From Brachionus manjavacas (taxonomy: Eukaryota; Rotifera; Eurotatoria; Ploima; Brachionidae): a DNA stretch of 64,000 nucleotides. The translations under genes were made by a program, and so were the position numbers. Location: NCBI GenBank assembly GCA_019054805.1, contig JAHQIY010000017.1, positions 124,001-188,000 of the forward strand. The letters run 5' to 3'. Position 1 is the stretch's first letter. Every line of letters begins with the position of its first letter. A model generated the notes under the pieces. That model was not told where the DNA came from, did no database searches, and worked only from the letters and a program-made list of their open reading frames with translations. Of the stretch, positions 10,534 to 22,611 are shown piece after piece.

Positions 10534-13373
10534 TTATGTAATTTAGCATCAAATTCAAAAATTTCGAACATTATTAAATATATGATAATTAATAGCAACA
10601 ACTGCATAAAATTTCAATCTGAATCTTTTTAAACTAAATATTATAAATATTTATGAATTTTAATAAAAATTAGAAAAATTAACCAGCAATGATTTAGATA
10701 AATTGAAAGTCTAAGAGATAGCATGATGAACTTGCAATTTATAAGTGGAAAGCTCGATTCTTTGTGAGGCTGCTTTTTTTAAATTGACTAGAGAATAAAA
10801 CTATTTAAAAGTAATTAATTTTTATTGTTACAAAAAATTAAAAAGTGCTTCTTTTAGGTTTAGAAAACATTTCAGTTTTCATTTAACTGTAAAATTGCCT
10901 AAATTTGAATTAGAAAATAAGCTATTTAAATTATTAAAAATAACTTATACTAACTTCTTCTAATTAGTTTCTTTTAGAAACAAATTTTTATTTAAAATTA
11001 TAAATACAAACTGAAACTTTTTATCAATATCTAGAATTTATTAGTCTTGATTCCAATGAGAATAAATAATTGAGTTGAATTTTTGTCATGAATTATGAAT
11101 TTTTTTTTTGAAAAAAAAACATTGATAAATCATTTATTATATAAATAAAGAAATTAATCGGATTGGCATAACTTTTGGAAATTTAATTGGAAACAAAAGA
11201 TTTGTTAAACAGGAAAATATTTTTTCCTATAAATTTTATCTTCTAAATGTTTCAAAATACACGCTTAGAATTCAAAGATAAAACGCTATCTTATTCAATT
11301 CAATTCCGTTCAAACTGATCAAAAAAATCAAAAAATTATAATCTTTAATGCATATAATTCTTAAAACTTTATCATCAACTAAAAGGCTAATAAACTAATC
11401 TCTCATCCTGTCAAGGGGATTTAAAAACAAAAAGTTTTTACATTAAAATACTTAAAACGTTAATTAGACAACATTAATTTTGACAACTTTTAATTTCTTC
11501 GAGAAAGCTTTTTCCTACTAAATAAATTACGCTATCTCCACTCAATAATGAATTTGGGTAAAATTTTTTTTGGTTTTACTTTTAAAATTTTTAATCAAAA
11601 AAAAAACTAAAATGATGTGATCAATAATATAAAAAGTATGCTTTTTTATTTAATAGAACTAATCAAAAAGATTTAAATTTTTCAAAGTATTTAGGATTTT
11701 TGATGGAGTTCAAATTAAGTAGCAAGAATTTTTTTTCAATTTTTAGCATATTGAAGTAATTGATAAAATTGATTAATAATTAAGATTTCAATAATATAAA
11801 AAATGATATAAAATTTTTTACGTCCTTTAAGTTTAAATCAGAAGCATCAAAACAAAAGTTTAAAACAAATCTTTTTAATTTAAATTTTCATTTGGAAAAA
11901 CTTTGGAACTTAATATCTTTAAAGTTTCGACAAAATTACTTCTAATTCATTGTTTTTTATTTTATTTTAACCATAAGTTTGTTGAACGAAAAATTATCAA
12001 TTATTCATTTTAATTTAAAAAAAATTTTAAAATCTTTATTTTTAATAACAAATAATTTTCGTGTTTTTGTGCATTTATTTATTTTTTTGTCTGAATAGTT
12101 TTGAAAAGAAAAAAACAGACAATTTAAATTAAAACTAAATTAACGTTAATTTTTTTTGAATATTATTTTCAAAAGCTAATTCTGCGTGTTGTACAGTATA
12201 ATAATAAAAAATAATTGCACTTTCCGCTCATCTATCATTTAGTCTTCACTTTTCCTTCAGACTGAAATCTTCCAACTAAATAGAAAAACATTTCCCTAAT
12301 CAGCAAGAATTTAAATTTCATGACAATAGATAGCTTAAAATCAAAAAAGATCGAAGAAAAATTAAAAATTTATTAATACTAGACATTATTGAAAATCGTT
12401 CTTCGAACATAATGTCATCTTGAACCCTTGAAAATGATTAAGTTGAATTTTGTTCTCAAAACAAAAAAAAAGTTTGTTACAGGCTCAATTTTTAAAATAA
12501 GTTCTATAATTTAGTGTGCCTGTTTAACTTTTCATCTAAGCTTTTTAGACTGATAATCTGTCTTTAAAAACAAAAAATAAACTGCCCACTAATAAAACAT
12601 AACAAATGATAAAATAGTCAAAAAAAAAAACAAAAATTTATTGAATTTTAAATAAATACTTTAATTGTAAATTTTTCAAATATTTTATTCAAATTTTAAT
12701 ATTTTTAACTATTTAGCTGATTTTAATTTAATTTCAAATTTCTTTTCAAATTTAAATATAGTTCGAATTTTAATTTAAAAACGGACAGTTTTCGAAATTA
12801 ATTTCAAAAGTAAAAATGAATCAGATTTAAATTCGAATTTAGCTGGTATTCAAAATTTTATTCGACCAAACTGCACATTCAATTATCGCGTATAATATAT
12901 TAAAAAAAACAAAAATAATATTTTCTAGAACAAAAATACTGATGTTAGTGTCAATAAATTTTTTTTAAGTACAATTAAATTAAATAATGTCAAATATGAT
13001 TGAGTTAGTAACTATTTTATTTCTTTGATAGCTAATTTGATCTAATTGAAACAAATATATATCTAAAAAAAATACTTTTTATTTCAATAATTAATTTAAG
13101 ACGCTCTAAAGCTGATTCCGACAAGATGAGTTTATTGGTGTTATACATAGAGGAAATTATTGAGCTAGACAACAAATATGTCTTTTATCGAAGAAATCCC
13201 AAACAACTTATGTGATTGCAGCATGTTCTCGGCTAAGTAAGTTTTTATTCACCTAACAATTCTCTATAACTTTTGCTAAACTTTATTTTAAGAACTGTGT
13301 CATATCGAAGAATTAGCAATGAACATCTCAGAGAAAGCGTCGTCCAGCTCGCCTTAAAGCTTCAACCAAAGCC
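10534..13373. other. Long AT-rich intergenic region, nothing recognised
   Basis: Over 2.8 kb of A/T runs. Near 13130-13220 a short exon-like stretch ends in a good donor (GTAAGT at 13218), but it could not be joined in frame to the ORF that follows. Confidence 0.45.
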
Positions 13374-13607
13374 TTGACTCATCAGCCAAATGAAACTCAA
13401 AATGTAAATGATTTGGGTATCAGCGTATATGAAGAATCAGATTCGGACGATCCGCCTGTACAAGAGCCAATATCAAAAAAAATTCGTCTTGAAGAGACCC
13501 CAATCGTTACTCCACAGCCCCAAGTTAAAAAAACAACGTGTTTGGATCAGTTGGATCAAATAATATTTTTGCCCATGTTTAATTATTTTTGTTCCAATTT
13601 GATATAA
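13374..13607 (+). CDS. Short orphan ORF, possible last exon
   Basis: The frame is open from about 13332, after a possible acceptor (CATCTCAG), to the stop at 13605-13607. It begins with a basic KRRPARLK stretch, then a Ser/Asp/Glu/Pro-rich region and a basic SKKIR patch, and ends in a hydrophobic tail. No start codon is certain and no family is recognised. The base composition (balanced codons, few stops) makes it more gene-like than its surroundings. It could be a nuclear protein or a gene fragment. An upstream stretch with an ATG at 13173 and donor GTAAGT at 13218 is the best candidate partner but does not keep frame. Confidence 0.3.
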   Translation: MTHQPNETQNVNDLGISVYEESDSDDPPVQEPISKKIRLEETPIVTPQPQVKKTTCLDQLDQIIFLPMFNYFCSNLI

Positions 13608-13674
13608 ATTGTATTACTTTTTTTATTTTAAAACAAATAAAAAAATACATTTGTTTCTTAGTTCAGTAATTTTG

Positions 13675-14335
13675 TTTTTTAATAATATAATATATATAAG
13701 CTACAGCAAGACTAGCTTGCGGAGATGACCTACTAGGAGGTCGCCTATGGTAGCTCCTTGCACATAACACATAGAAAAAACTGAAAAAAGAAATCCTGTT
13801 TAAAATTTTTAGGTCAAAGTAAGAGTTAAAATTCTCGATGGAAAAAGCTGTAAGAGAAAAATTTTATAAATAATGTTCATCTTCAGGATTGTTGACTTGA
13901 CCGGAATGCATCGTATCCATTCTTGAACTTGTTGACGGAGTCGGCATCTGTCACTGTAACTGGCAAGGCGTTCCACTCGTTGACTATCCTGTTGGTGAAT
14001 TTGTTAGCCTTTTGTAGACATTTAGTGGAGGCTTGATCGGACAGTCTTCTTGCATGACCTCTGATACCTCTGGCGGGTCTGGGTTGGGATAGTGAACTTG
14101 CGGGAACCGGAGGGTTCACTCAGCTCACTTCGTTGATGCCTTTGGTGAATTTGAACATCTTGATCAGGCCTCCACGAACACGGCGCTCATTAAGGGGAGT
14201 TAGTCTAAAGACGGCTAGACGGTCTTCGTAGCGCCAGTTTCTAATGCGGGGCACCAGTTTGGTAGCCCTTCTCTGCGCCTGCTCGAGCATCTTTGCGTCT
14301 TTCTTGCTAGGGGGGGGCAGACAACAGCGGCATAT
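13675..14335 (-). mobile_element. 5'-truncated LINE (CR1/jockey-like), 3' end with structured tail
   Basis: Read on the minus strand, 14330-13883 encodes the C-terminal part of a non-LTR reverse transcriptase: a LEQAQRRATKLV motif, a PLNERRVRGGLI motif, and IVNEWNALPV followed by a SVNKFKN motif, all typical of the end of CR1/jockey ORF2. One in-frame TGA interrupts it near 14124. The frame ends at 13883, is followed by about 130 bp of 3' UTR, then the folded segment 13754-13700 and an AT-rich tail. The 5' part is missing, as usual for target-primed insertion. Confidence 0.8.
13700..13754 (-). repeat. LINE 3'-terminal three-stem structure, copy 1
   Basis: The outer stem GCTAC/GTAGC encloses hairpins GACCT-CCTAGT-AGGTC and GCAAG-CTAGT-CTTGC, followed by the 3' tail. 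Homologous segments lie at 25326-25376, 33297-33349 and 42181-42234. Confidence 0.65.
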
Positions 14336-14875
14336 TTTAGTTCAATATTAATAACATAATTAATAATTACATGCCTTCAATTATCTGTTCGAATTTTTAT
14401 TTAATTTTTATATAAAAATGCTTGATATTTATTCAAGTTTCAATTTTCAATGTGCATAAAAAATTACTCGATTACATCACTACACAATTCTGAATTTGAT
14501 CGAGTCCGATTTTGATGAAGCTTCTGAAAAAAAGAAGAGAAAATTCGATTGTGAACTTAGTTGTGTCATTTGTGATCAAAAATTAGAAAAAAAAATTTAA
14601 AAATCAACTATTTAAAAATAACCTTTTATTTGTATTAGCAAGAAAAAAAATTTCCTTTTCATCTCAAACACAATTAAATCCTAAGCTTTTTTTAGTTGAA
14701 AAGAGAAAAAAAAAAAGAAAAAAAAAAGAAAAAAACTTAATTACTCAATCGATTGAAAGAAAAAACAAGCACATTTTCCAAACGTTCAAGTGAACTATCT
14801 GCTGTTCAAAAAAGCACATATATAGCACACAACATCCATTGACTTTTTAGATAGCATAGAAAATAAAAAAGCAGA
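14336..14875. promoter_or_regulatory. 5' flank of BRR2
   Basis: AT-rich, with A/G homopolymer runs at 14700-14740. CATATATAG near 14816-14824 could act as a TATA element about 50-60 bp before the ATG at 14876. No intron-exon signals were seen upstream of the start. Confidence 0.35.
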
Positions 14876-17800
14876 ATGGCCGACGAAGCAGCAAGACGCT
14901 TACAATATGAATACAAATCGAATTCAAATCTAGTCATAAATCCGAACAAGGATCTAATAGAGAAAATAGACCGCAACGAGCCGACTGGCGAGGTGTTGTC
15001 GCTGACAGCGAGCGATTTGTCGGTGCGCATGGGCGACCGCTACGAGCGCACTCGACCCAAGCACCAAGAAGAAACAAAAAAAGCGAAAAGAGCCGGGTCA
15101 AAAGGCGCCAGTGCAGTCAGTGGTGGTGGTGGTGGTGGTGGTGGTGGCAAGTCAGACATAAGCAAGTACAAAGGACAGAGCATATTGAGCGAGGAGTTCG
15201 AGGACTCGTCGTCGATCATGTATCGACCGCAGACCCAAGAGACACGGCAAACGTACGAAATACTGCTCAGCTTTATCCAAGAGTGCATTGGCGATCAGCC
15301 GCGCGATATTCTGGGCGGCGCTGCCGACGAAGTTCTGATCACGCTCAAAGACGACACAATAAAAGACCGCGAGCGAAAGCGCCAAGTCGAATCGCTGCTG
15401 GGCTCGCTGCCCGACGAAAAGTTCTCTCAGCTGGTCAATTTGGGCAAGAAGCTGAGCGACTGGTCGATGGACGTGGACGCCAAGCTCAACCAGGACGAGG
15501 ACATCGACGAAACGATCGGAGTCAAAGTGATGATCGAGGACGAGGACGACGACGACGACGACGACGATGAAAATGACCAAGGCGAAAACGACGATGACTA
15601 TGACGAGCATGCCGCTCGTGTGAACGACCACGACGATGACGACCACCTGAGCGATATTGACGACGACCGCGACCAAGACAAAAACGAAGACGACAAGACG
15701 ATTCAGCATGGTCAAGTGGCACTAGACGACTCGTCGGCGAGCCGCTCTCAGTCGACTCGATGGAGCGTGCAAGCGCATCAAATAGACGCTTTTTGGCTGC
15801 AGCGCAAATTGTCCAAAATCTACGTGGACGACGCCACACAAGCGCAGACCAAAGTCAAAGAAATAGTGGACATACTGAGCGAAGCGGCGGACGAACGCGA
15901 GCTCGAAAATCGCCTGGTTCTCTTGCTCGGCTTCAACCAGTTCGACTTGATCAAACTGCTGCGCTGCAATCGCGCCACCGTTCTCTATTGCCACTTGTTG
16001 GCCAATGCGCAGAGCGTCGAGCAGCGGCAACAAATCGAAAGTCAAATGAGAGCAGCGCCCCATTTGAGTCAAATATTGAGCGCGTTGAGTGTGAACGAGG
16101 AGAAAAAGGACCTGGTGCAGTTGGAGCGCGATCGTCTTCGGCTAAAGCGAGACGGACACGTGACCAATGCGGCCAGCAACACGGCCAGCAACACGACCAG
16201 CACCGACTCGACAGATTCGAACTGGTCGAATGGCAAGCGCGTGCTGAATTTGGACGAGCTGGCGTTTAGCGCGGGCGGTCACTTGATGGCGAACAAAAAG
16301 TGTCAGTTGCCCGAGGGCTCGTTTCGCAAGCAGAAAAAAGGCTACGAAGAAGTGCACGTGCCGGCTCAGAGGCCGCGTCAATCGCTCGCCGATCAGCATC
16401 TGGTGCCTGTGGACAAGTTGCCCAAGTATGCGCAGGCCGCCTTCGACGGCTTCAAGTCCTTGAATTTGGTGCAGTCGCGAGTGCACAAGGCGGCGCTCGA
16501 GTCCGACGAGAATTTGTTGATTTGCGCGCCGACCGGAGCCGGCAAGACCAACACGGCGCTGTTGTGCATGATGCGCGAAATCGGCAAGCATGTGGACGCG
16601 TCCACCGGTCAAATAAACGTCGACCAGTTCAAGATTGTGTACGTGGCGCCGCTCAAATCGCTGGTGCAAGAAATGGTCGGCAGCTTTGGCAAACGATTGG
16701 CCAAGTACAATTTGCGCGTGGCCGAGTTGACTGGCGACGTGCAGCTGAGCAAAGAGCAAATAAACCAGACGCAGGTGATTGTGTGCACGCCCGAAAAGTG
16801 GGACATAATAACGCGCAAGTGCGGCGATCGCACCTACACTCAACTGGTCCGCTTGTTGATCATCGACGAAGTGCACTTGTTGCACGACGAACGCGGCCCC
16901 GTCCTCGAGTGCCTGGTGGCGCGAACGCTGCGCAACATGCAAGCGAGCCAAGAGGACGTGCGCCTAGTCGGCCTCAGCGCCACTCTGCCCAACTACAGGG
17001 ACGTGGCGCTGTTTTTGCGCGTCGACCCCGACCGCGGCCTCTTCTTTTTCGACAACTCGTATCGGCCGGTGCCGCTCGACCAACAGTACATTGGCATCAC
17101 GGAGAAAAAGGCGCTCAAACGCTTTCAAATAATGAACGAGCTCGTGTACGAAAAAGTGATGGAGAGCGTGGCGGCCAAGAGCCAAGTGCTCGTGTTCGTG
17201 CACTCGCGCAAAGAAACGGCGAAGACGGCGCGAGCGCTACGCGACACTTGCATCGACAAAGAGACCATTGTCGACTTGGTCAAGAGCACGGCCAGCGTCG
17301 AAATCCTAAAGAACGAGAGCGAACAGGTGAAGAACAGCGAGCTGAAAGAGCTGTTGCCGTACGGCTTCGGCATGCATCATGCGGGCATGAGCCGAGTCGA
17401 TCGAACGCTCGTCGAGGACTTGTTCGCCGATCGACACATCCAAGTGCTTGTGTCGACGTCGACGCTTGCGTGGGGCGTCAATTTGCCCGCGCACACAGTC
17501 ATCATCAAAGGCACTCAAGTGTACAGTCCGGAGAAGGGACGATGGGTCGAATTGGGCGCACTCGACGTCCTACAAATGCTGGGCCGTGCCGGCCGCCCAC
17601 AATACGACACCAAGGGCCTCGGCATTCTCCTAACTAGTCACGCCGAGCTGCAGTTCTATTTGTCCGTGCAAAATCAACAATTGCCCATCGAGTCACAGCT
17701 CGTGTCCAAGCTTGTCGACAATTTGAATGCCGAAATAGTGCTCGGCACCGTTCACAATGCCAAACAAGCCGTCGAGTGGCTCAAGTACACGTACTTGTAC

Positions 17801-20800
17801 GTGCGCATGATCAACGAGCCCACTTTGTACGGCTGTTCCGTTGACGAGAAAAAAGCCGACGTCAAGCTGGAGCAACGCTGCGCCGACTTGATTCACTCGG
17901 CTGCCCTTCAACTCGACAAAAACAATCTGATCCGATACGACCGCAAGTCGGGCATGTTTCAATCGACCGAACTGGGCCGCATCGCCTCCCACTACTACTG
18001 CACCAATGAGTCCATGCAAGTGTACAACGTGTTGCTCAAGGCCACTCTGTCCGAAATCGAGCTCTTTCGCGTCTTCTCGCTCAGCTCCGAATTCAAGCAT
18101 TTGAGCGTGCGCGAAGAAGAAAAGCTCGAGCTGAGCAAACTGCTCGAACGAGTGCCGGTGCCCATCAAGGACAGCATTGACGAGTCGTCCGCCAAATGCA
18201 ATGTTCTCCTCCAGGCGTACATATCGCAGCTGAAGCTGGACGGCTATGCGCTCATGTCCGACATGGTCTTCATTACCCAGTCGGCCAATCGGCTCGTGCG
18301 AGCCCTCTTCGAAATAGCGTTGCATCGCGGCTGGGCCCAATTGACAGACAAATGCTTGAACTTGTCCAAAATGATCGATAGACGCATGTGGCAAAGTATG
18401 TGTCCGCTGCGTCAATTCAGAAAGATACCAGACGAAGTGGTGAAAAAAATCGAAAAACGTAACATACCATGGGAGCGTTTCTATGACATGGAAGCGCACG
18501 AAATTGGCGAATTGGTTCGTGCGCCAAAACTAGCCAAGTCAATATACAAGTACATACACCAAATACCCAAACTGGAGTTGACCGTGCACATACTGCCGAT
18601 CACTCGATCGACGCTCAAAGTCGAGCTGCTAATACAGCCCGATTTCGAGTGGGACGAACGAGTGCACGACCAGGCCCAGTCGTTCTGGATATTTGTGGAA
18701 GACGTGGACTCCGAGATCATAATGCATCACGAGTTCTTTTTGCTCAAGTCAAAGTACGCGCACGACGAGCACACAATCAAATTCTATGTGCCAGTGCTGG
18801 ACCCGCTGCCGCCACAGTACTTCATTCGGTGCGTGTCAGATCGCTGGCTCGCCTCCGAGACCCAGCTGCCCGTCTCTTTTCGCCACTTGATCCTGCCCGA
18901 AAAGTACGTGCCGCCCACCGAACTGCTCGACTTGCAACCACTGCCCATAAGCGCATTGCGCAACCCCGCATTCGAGGCCATCTACTCGTCTCACTTTGAC
19001 TTTTTCAATGCCATTCAGACCCAAGTGTTCAATGCCGTGTACAACACAGACGAAAATGTGTTCGTGGGCGCTCCGACCGGCTCCGGCAAAACAATCATAG
19101 CCGAATTCGCCATCCTCAGACTGTTCAATCAGCACCAAGACAATGCCAAGTGCGTGTACATAGCGGGCAAACAAGAGCTGTGTCACATAGTCAAGCGTGA
19201 ATGGGAGGCCAAATTTGCAGACAAAAAAATTGTCATGCTAACCGGCGAAACGTCCACTGACCTGAAGCTAATAGCCAAGGCCAATTTGATTGTGAGCACG
19301 CCGATCAACTGGGACATAATATCGCGCCGATGGAAACAACGCAAACAAGTGCAGAGTGTTCAGTTGTTCATTGTGGACGAGCTGCATTTGATCGGCGGCG
19401 AACACGGCCCCGTCATCGAAATAATTTGCTCGCGCATGCGCTACATAAGCTCGCAAATCGAGCGCAACATTCGCCTCGTGGCTCTGAGCAGCTCGGTGGC
19501 CAATGCCAAAGACTTGGCCCAGTGGCTCTACTGCAACTCGACTAGCACGTTCAACTTTCATCCGAACGTGCGTCCCCTCCAACTCGAAGTGCACATACAA
19601 GGCTTTAACATCACTCACAACGCCACTCGTTTGGTGGCCATGGCCAAGCCCGTCTTTCAGTGCATTCAGCGCTACGCCATCAAACAAAAGCCGTGCATTG
19701 TGTTCGTGCCGTCGAGAAAACAGGCCAAAGTGACCGCCGTGGACATAGTCACGTACTCGGTGGCGGCCATGGCCAATGCTCAAATTGCCAACAATGAGTC
19801 GATGATGGCGAGCAGCAAATTTTGCCATGTGCCAAGCGACAAACTGGACGCCATTGTCGACAAAATAGACGACAAAACGCTAAAGGAAACGTTGGCGAAC
19901 GGAGTGGGCTATATGCACGAGGGCACCACCGACCTTGATCGACGCATAGTCCACAAATTGTTCGAGTCGGGCGCCATTCAAATAGTGGTGTGCAGTCGCA
20001 ATTTGTGCTGGTCTCTCGAAATACAAAGCTACTTGACCATCATCATGGACACTCAATTCTACAACGGACAAGAGCACGCCTACGAAGACTACGCGATTAG
20101 TGACATTTTGCAGATGTGCGGCCGAGCCAACCGGCCGCTGGTCGACACCGACTCAAAAGTTGTCCTCATGTGTCAAAGTGCCAAGAAAAATTTCTACAAA
20201 AAATTTTTGTACGAGCCGCTGCCAGTCGAGTCCCACTTGGACAAGTGTTTGCACGACCATTTCAATGCCGAAATAGTGACCAAAACAATCGAGAACAAAC
20301 AAGACGCCGTCGACTACTTGACCTGGACTCTGCTCTATCGTCGAATGACCCAAAACCCAAACTACTACAGACTCACGGGCGTCACACACCGCCACCTGTC
20401 CGACCACTTGTCCGAACTAGTCGAGTCCACGCTCACCGACCTCGAGCAGTCCAAATGCATCACCATTGAAGACGAGATCGACGTGTCGCCCATCAACTTG
20501 GGCATGATCGCCGCCTACTACTACATCAACTACAGAACCATCGAGCTCTTCAGCAAGACACTCACGTCCAAGACAAAAATAAGGGCACTGCTGGACATAG
20601 TGGCGTCCGCTGCCGAATTCGAACACTTGCCCATCAGACACCACGAAGACACTCTGCTCAAGCAAATATCGCTCAAGCTGCCGTCCAAGCTCGACGCCAA
20701 GTCAAAGTTCAACGATCCGCACGTCAAAGCCAACGTGTTGCTGCAGGCGCACTTGTCTCGCTTGCCGCTCAGCGCCGAGCTCCAACAAGACCTAAACGAC

Positions 20801-21481
20801 ATATTGATTGTGTGTGTGCGCCTAATACAGGCGTGTGTGGACGTGTTGTCCACCAACGGTTGGCTAAGTCCGGCGCTGGCTGCCATGGAGCTGTCGCAAA
20901 TGTGCACTCAGGCCATGTGGAACAAAGATTCCTATTTGAAGCAGTTGCCTCACTTTAGCGGCGATGTCATTGAGCGGTGCAAGCAAAAGGCCATCGACAG
21001 CATATTTGACATCATGGACATGGAAGACGATGACCGAAACGAATTGTTGCAGTTGAACAATTCCAAGTTGGCCGATGTGGCCAAGTTTTGCAATAGATAT
21101 CCCAATATTGAGATGAGCTACGAGGTCGAGGACAAAGAGCACATTGAAACAAACGCACAGGTCAATGTGATTGTGAGTTTGGAGCGAGAAGATGAGGTGA
21201 CCGGGCCGGTAATAGCGCCGCTATTTCCCCAAAAAAAAGACGAAAACTGGTGGGTGGTCGTTGGCGATACAAAGACAAACACTTTGCTCGCCATCAAAAG
21301 ACTTACGCTCAGCCAAAAAGCTAAAGTAAAGCTGGACTTTGCAGCACCGGCCAATTCCGGCTCCTACTCCTACACTCTTTATCTAATGTCCGATTCGTAC
21401 ATGGGATGCGATCAAGAGTACAAATTACAAATTGATGTAGCCAAAAGTGCCAAAAAACAACATTCAAATGACTCTCCATAA
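14876..21481 (+). CDS. SNRNP200: U5 snRNP 200-kDa helicase (BRR2)
   Basis: One uninterrupted 2201-residue frame, slightly longer than the usual 2136 of the human protein. BRR2 is the ATP-dependent RNA helicase of the U5 snRNP that unwinds U4/U6 during spliceosome activation. The order is N-terminal PLUG/PWI region, first cassette with Walker A APTGAGKT (about residue 551) and DEVH (about 663), SATLPN, winged helix and Sec63 domain, then a second cassette with APTGSGKT (about 1397), DELH (about 1500) and a second Sec63 domain. The active first cassette reads DEVH where most BRR2 proteins have DEIH. Odd features are a poly-Gly run (about 82-91) and a very Asp/Glu-rich insert (about 218-275). 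It is intronless and far richer in G and C than every neighbouring gene, so both opposite-strand and shifted frames stay open by chance. Poly(A) signals AATAAA follow at 21563 and 21575. Confidence 0.98.
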   Translation: MADEAARRLQYEYKSNSNLVINPNKDLIEKIDRNEPTGEVLSLTASDLSVRMGDRYERTRPKHQEETKKAKRAGSKGASAVSGGGGGGGGGKSDISKYKGQSILSEEFEDSSSIMYRPQTQETRQTYEILLSFIQECIGDQPRDILGGAADEVLITLKDDTIKDRERKRQVESLLGSLPDEKFSQLVNLGKKLSDWSMDVDAKLNQDEDIDETIGVKVMIEDEDDDDDDDDENDQGENDDDYDEHAARVNDHDDDDHLSDIDDDRDQDKNEDDKTIQHGQVALDDSSASRSQSTRWSVQAHQIDAFWLQRKLSKIYVDDATQAQTKVKEIVDILSEAADERELENRLVLLLGFNQFDLIKLLRCNRATVLYCHLLANAQSVEQRQQIESQMRAAPHLSQILSALSVNEEKKDLVQLERDRLRLKRDGHVTNAASNTASNTTSTDSTDSNWSNGKRVLNLDELAFSAGGHLMANKKCQLPEGSFRKQKKGYEEVHVPAQRPRQSLADQHLVPVDKLPKYAQAAFDGFKSLNLVQSRVHKAALESDENLLICAPTGAGKTNTALLCMMREIGKHVDASTGQINVDQFKIVYVAPLKSLVQEMVGSFGKRLAKYNLRVAELTGDVQLSKEQINQTQVIVCTPEKWDIITRKCGDRTYTQLVRLLIIDEVHLLHDERGPVLECLVARTLRNMQASQEDVRLVGLSATLPNYRDVALFLRVDPDRGLFFFDNSYRPVPLDQQYIGITEKKALKRFQIMNELVYEKVMESVAAKSQVLVFVHSRKETAKTARALRDTCIDKETIVDLVKSTASVEILKNESEQVKNSELKELLPYGFGMHHAGMSRVDRTLVEDLFADRHIQVLVSTSTLAWGVNLPAHTVIIKGTQVYSPEKGRWVELGALDVLQMLGRAGRPQYDTKGLGILLTSHAELQFYLSVQNQQLPIESQLVSKLVDNLNAEIVLGTVHNAKQAVEWLKYTYLYVRMINEPTLYGCSVDEKKADVKLEQRCADLIHSAALQLDKNNLIRYDRKSGMFQSTELGRIASHYYCTNESMQVYNVLLKATLSEIELFRVFSLSSEFKHLSVREEEKLELSKLLERVPVPIKDSIDESSAKCNVLLQAYISQLKLDGYALMSDMVFITQSANRLVRALFEIALHRGWAQLTDKCLNLSKMIDRRMWQSMCPLRQFRKIPDEVVKKIEKRNIPWERFYDMEAHEIGELVRAPKLAKSIYKYIHQIPKLELTVHILPITRSTLKVELLIQPDFEWDERVHDQAQSFWIFVEDVDSEIIMHHEFFLLKSKYAHDEHTIKFYVPVLDPLPPQYFIRCVSDRWLASETQLPVSFRHLILPEKYVPPTELLDLQPLPISALRNPAFEAIYSSHFDFFNAIQTQVFNAVYNTDENVFVGAPTGSGKTIIAEFAILRLFNQHQDNAKCVYIAGKQELCHIVKREWEAKFADKKIVMLTGETSTDLKLIAKANLIVSTPINWDIISRRWKQRKQVQSVQLFIVDELHLIGGEHGPVIEIICSRMRYISSQIERNIRLVALSSSVANAKDLAQWLYCNSTSTFNFHPNVRPLQLEVHIQGFNITHNATRLVAMAKPVFQCIQRYAIKQKPCIVFVPSRKQAKVTAVDIVTYSVAAMANAQIANNESMMASSKFCHVPSDKLDAIVDKIDDKTLKETLANGVGYMHEGTTDLDRRIVHKLFESGAIQIVVCSRNLCWSLEIQSYLTIIMDTQFYNGQEHAYEDYAISDILQMCGRANRPLVDTDSKVVLMCQSAKKNFYKKFLYEPLPVESHLDKCLHDHFNAEIVTKTIENKQDAVDYLTWTLLYRRMTQNPNYYRLTGVTHRHLSDHLSELVESTLTDLEQSKCITIEDEIDVSPINLGMIAAYYYINYRTIELFSKTLTSKTKIRALLDIVASAAEFEHLPIRHHEDTLLKQISLKLPSKLDAKSKFNDPHVKANVLLQAHLSRLPLSAELQQDLNDILIVCVRLIQACVDVLSTNGWLSPALAAMELSQMCTQAMWNKDSYLKQLPHFSGDVIERCKQKAIDSIFDIMDMEDDDRNELLQLNNSKLADVAKFCNRYPNIEMSYEVEDKEHIETNAQVNVIVSLEREDEVTGPVIAPLFPQKKDENWWVVVGDTKTNTLLAIKRLTLSQKAKVKLDFAAPANSGSYSYTLYLMSDSYMGCDQEYKLQIDVAKSAKKQHSNDSP

Positions 21482-21756
21482 GTCCTCTAATCTTGATTAT
21501 TATTACTATTATTTTCTTGTTTCAATAATTTTTTAAATAGATTAACTTCTTTTTTTTGTAAAAATAAAATTTGAAATAAAATGTTTATCATTCAATGCGG
21601 ATCTTAAATTGAATAATATTAATTACTCAGAATAAAATTGAATTCAAATTTTAGATTTTTTTCTTTTTAAGAATGTAGGAAAAAAAATTTTGTGAGTGAA
21701 CCAAAAGGTGAAGTTAACACACCGTTAACACATAGTTCACTTCAAAATAAAGGACC
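21482..21756 (+). other. BRR2 3' UTR and flank
   Basis: AATAAA at 21563 and 21575 are likely poly(A) signals. The rest is AT-rich DNA up to the fold-back element. Confidence 0.5.
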
Positions 21757-22611
21757 CATAGACAATGAACTTGTTGGTTCTTTGAGGTGCGCTTAAAAAA
21801 GAACAAAACTTCAGTATAAATCATTTCGAATAAAACAGTAAGGTTCTTTTTAAATTTTCTAAATGAATATTTTTGATTCTTTCAGATTTTTTCAGGTTCT
21901 TTTTGGTTCTTATGAGGTTCTTTTAGGTCCTTTCTGGTTTTTTTATAATTTCTTTACTAAAGATCTTCGATTCTTTTTCCTTTTTTAAAAAGAACCTTTT
22001 TGTTTCTTTCAGGTTCTTTTTTGGTTCTTTTTGGTTCTTTCTGGTTCTTTCTGGTTCTTCTTTTACTTCAGATCTTCGGTTCTTTTTCCTTTTTTTAAAA
22101 GAACCTTTATGGTTCTTTTTAGTTCTTTTTTGGTTCTTTTTGGTTCTTTCTGGTTCTTCTTTTACTTCAGATCTTCGGTTCTTTTTCCTTTTTTTAAAAG
22201 AACCTTTATGGTTCTTTTTAGTTCTTTTTGAAATCTCAATTGAAATCTAGGACTTCCTTATCGTCTTATTAACCGAAGCCCTAAACCAGGACTACGCCCC
22301 GGGCCCCGTTTACCTTCCCCGCAATCCGCCAAAACCACAACTAACCAAAAAAAAAAACCTGAAAGAACTTCAAAAGAACCAATAAAAGCAGAAAAAAACC
22401 TAAAAAGAACCAAAAAAGTACCAAAAAGAACCTGAAAGAACCATAAAGGTTCTTTTTAAAAAAAGGGAAAAAGAACCGATGATCTTAAGTAAAAAAAGTA
22501 CAAAGAACCACAAGGAACCAAAAAGAACAAAAAATAGCAAAAAAGAACTAAAAAATTCTTTTTTAAAAAAGAACCTATAATATCCATTGGGTTCTTTTTT
22601 CATTGTCTATG
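21757..22611. mobile_element. Fold-back element with GGTTCT/AGAACC arrays
   Basis: The ends are inverted repeats: CATAGACAATGAA at 21757 and its reverse complement ending at 22611. The left arm is a dense array of GGTTCTTTTT-type units (about 21775-22225), the right arm the same units in reverse (about 22350-22590), so the element can fold on itself. The middle (22230-22340) is a unique GC-richer core containing CCGAAGCCCTAAACCAGG. No coding capacity; Phe/Leu-rich frames in the arrays are artefacts. A related element lies at 33848-34200. No target duplication could be fixed, so the superfamily is open. Confidence 0.7.

Noticed and set aside
10390-10632. An 80-codon frame containing RGDRTLDLWIRSPSRYP
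   Set aside because: It reads through the reverse strand of the tRNA-Arg gene, a well-known artefact.
14806-21354. Many long open frames on the minus strand and in shifted plus frames across BRR2
   Set aside because: They arise from the GC-rich codon use of BRR2 and encode low-complexity Arg/His/Val-rich sequences without family motifs.
14876-21481. Horizontal transfer of BRR2 because of its GC content
   Set aside because: The protein is a full-length animal-type BRR2. Composition alone does not support transfer; retrocopy or selection on codons is simpler.
22031-22603. Phe/Leu-rich open frames
   Set aside because: They are translations of the GGTTCTTTTT and AGAACC arrays, not proteins.
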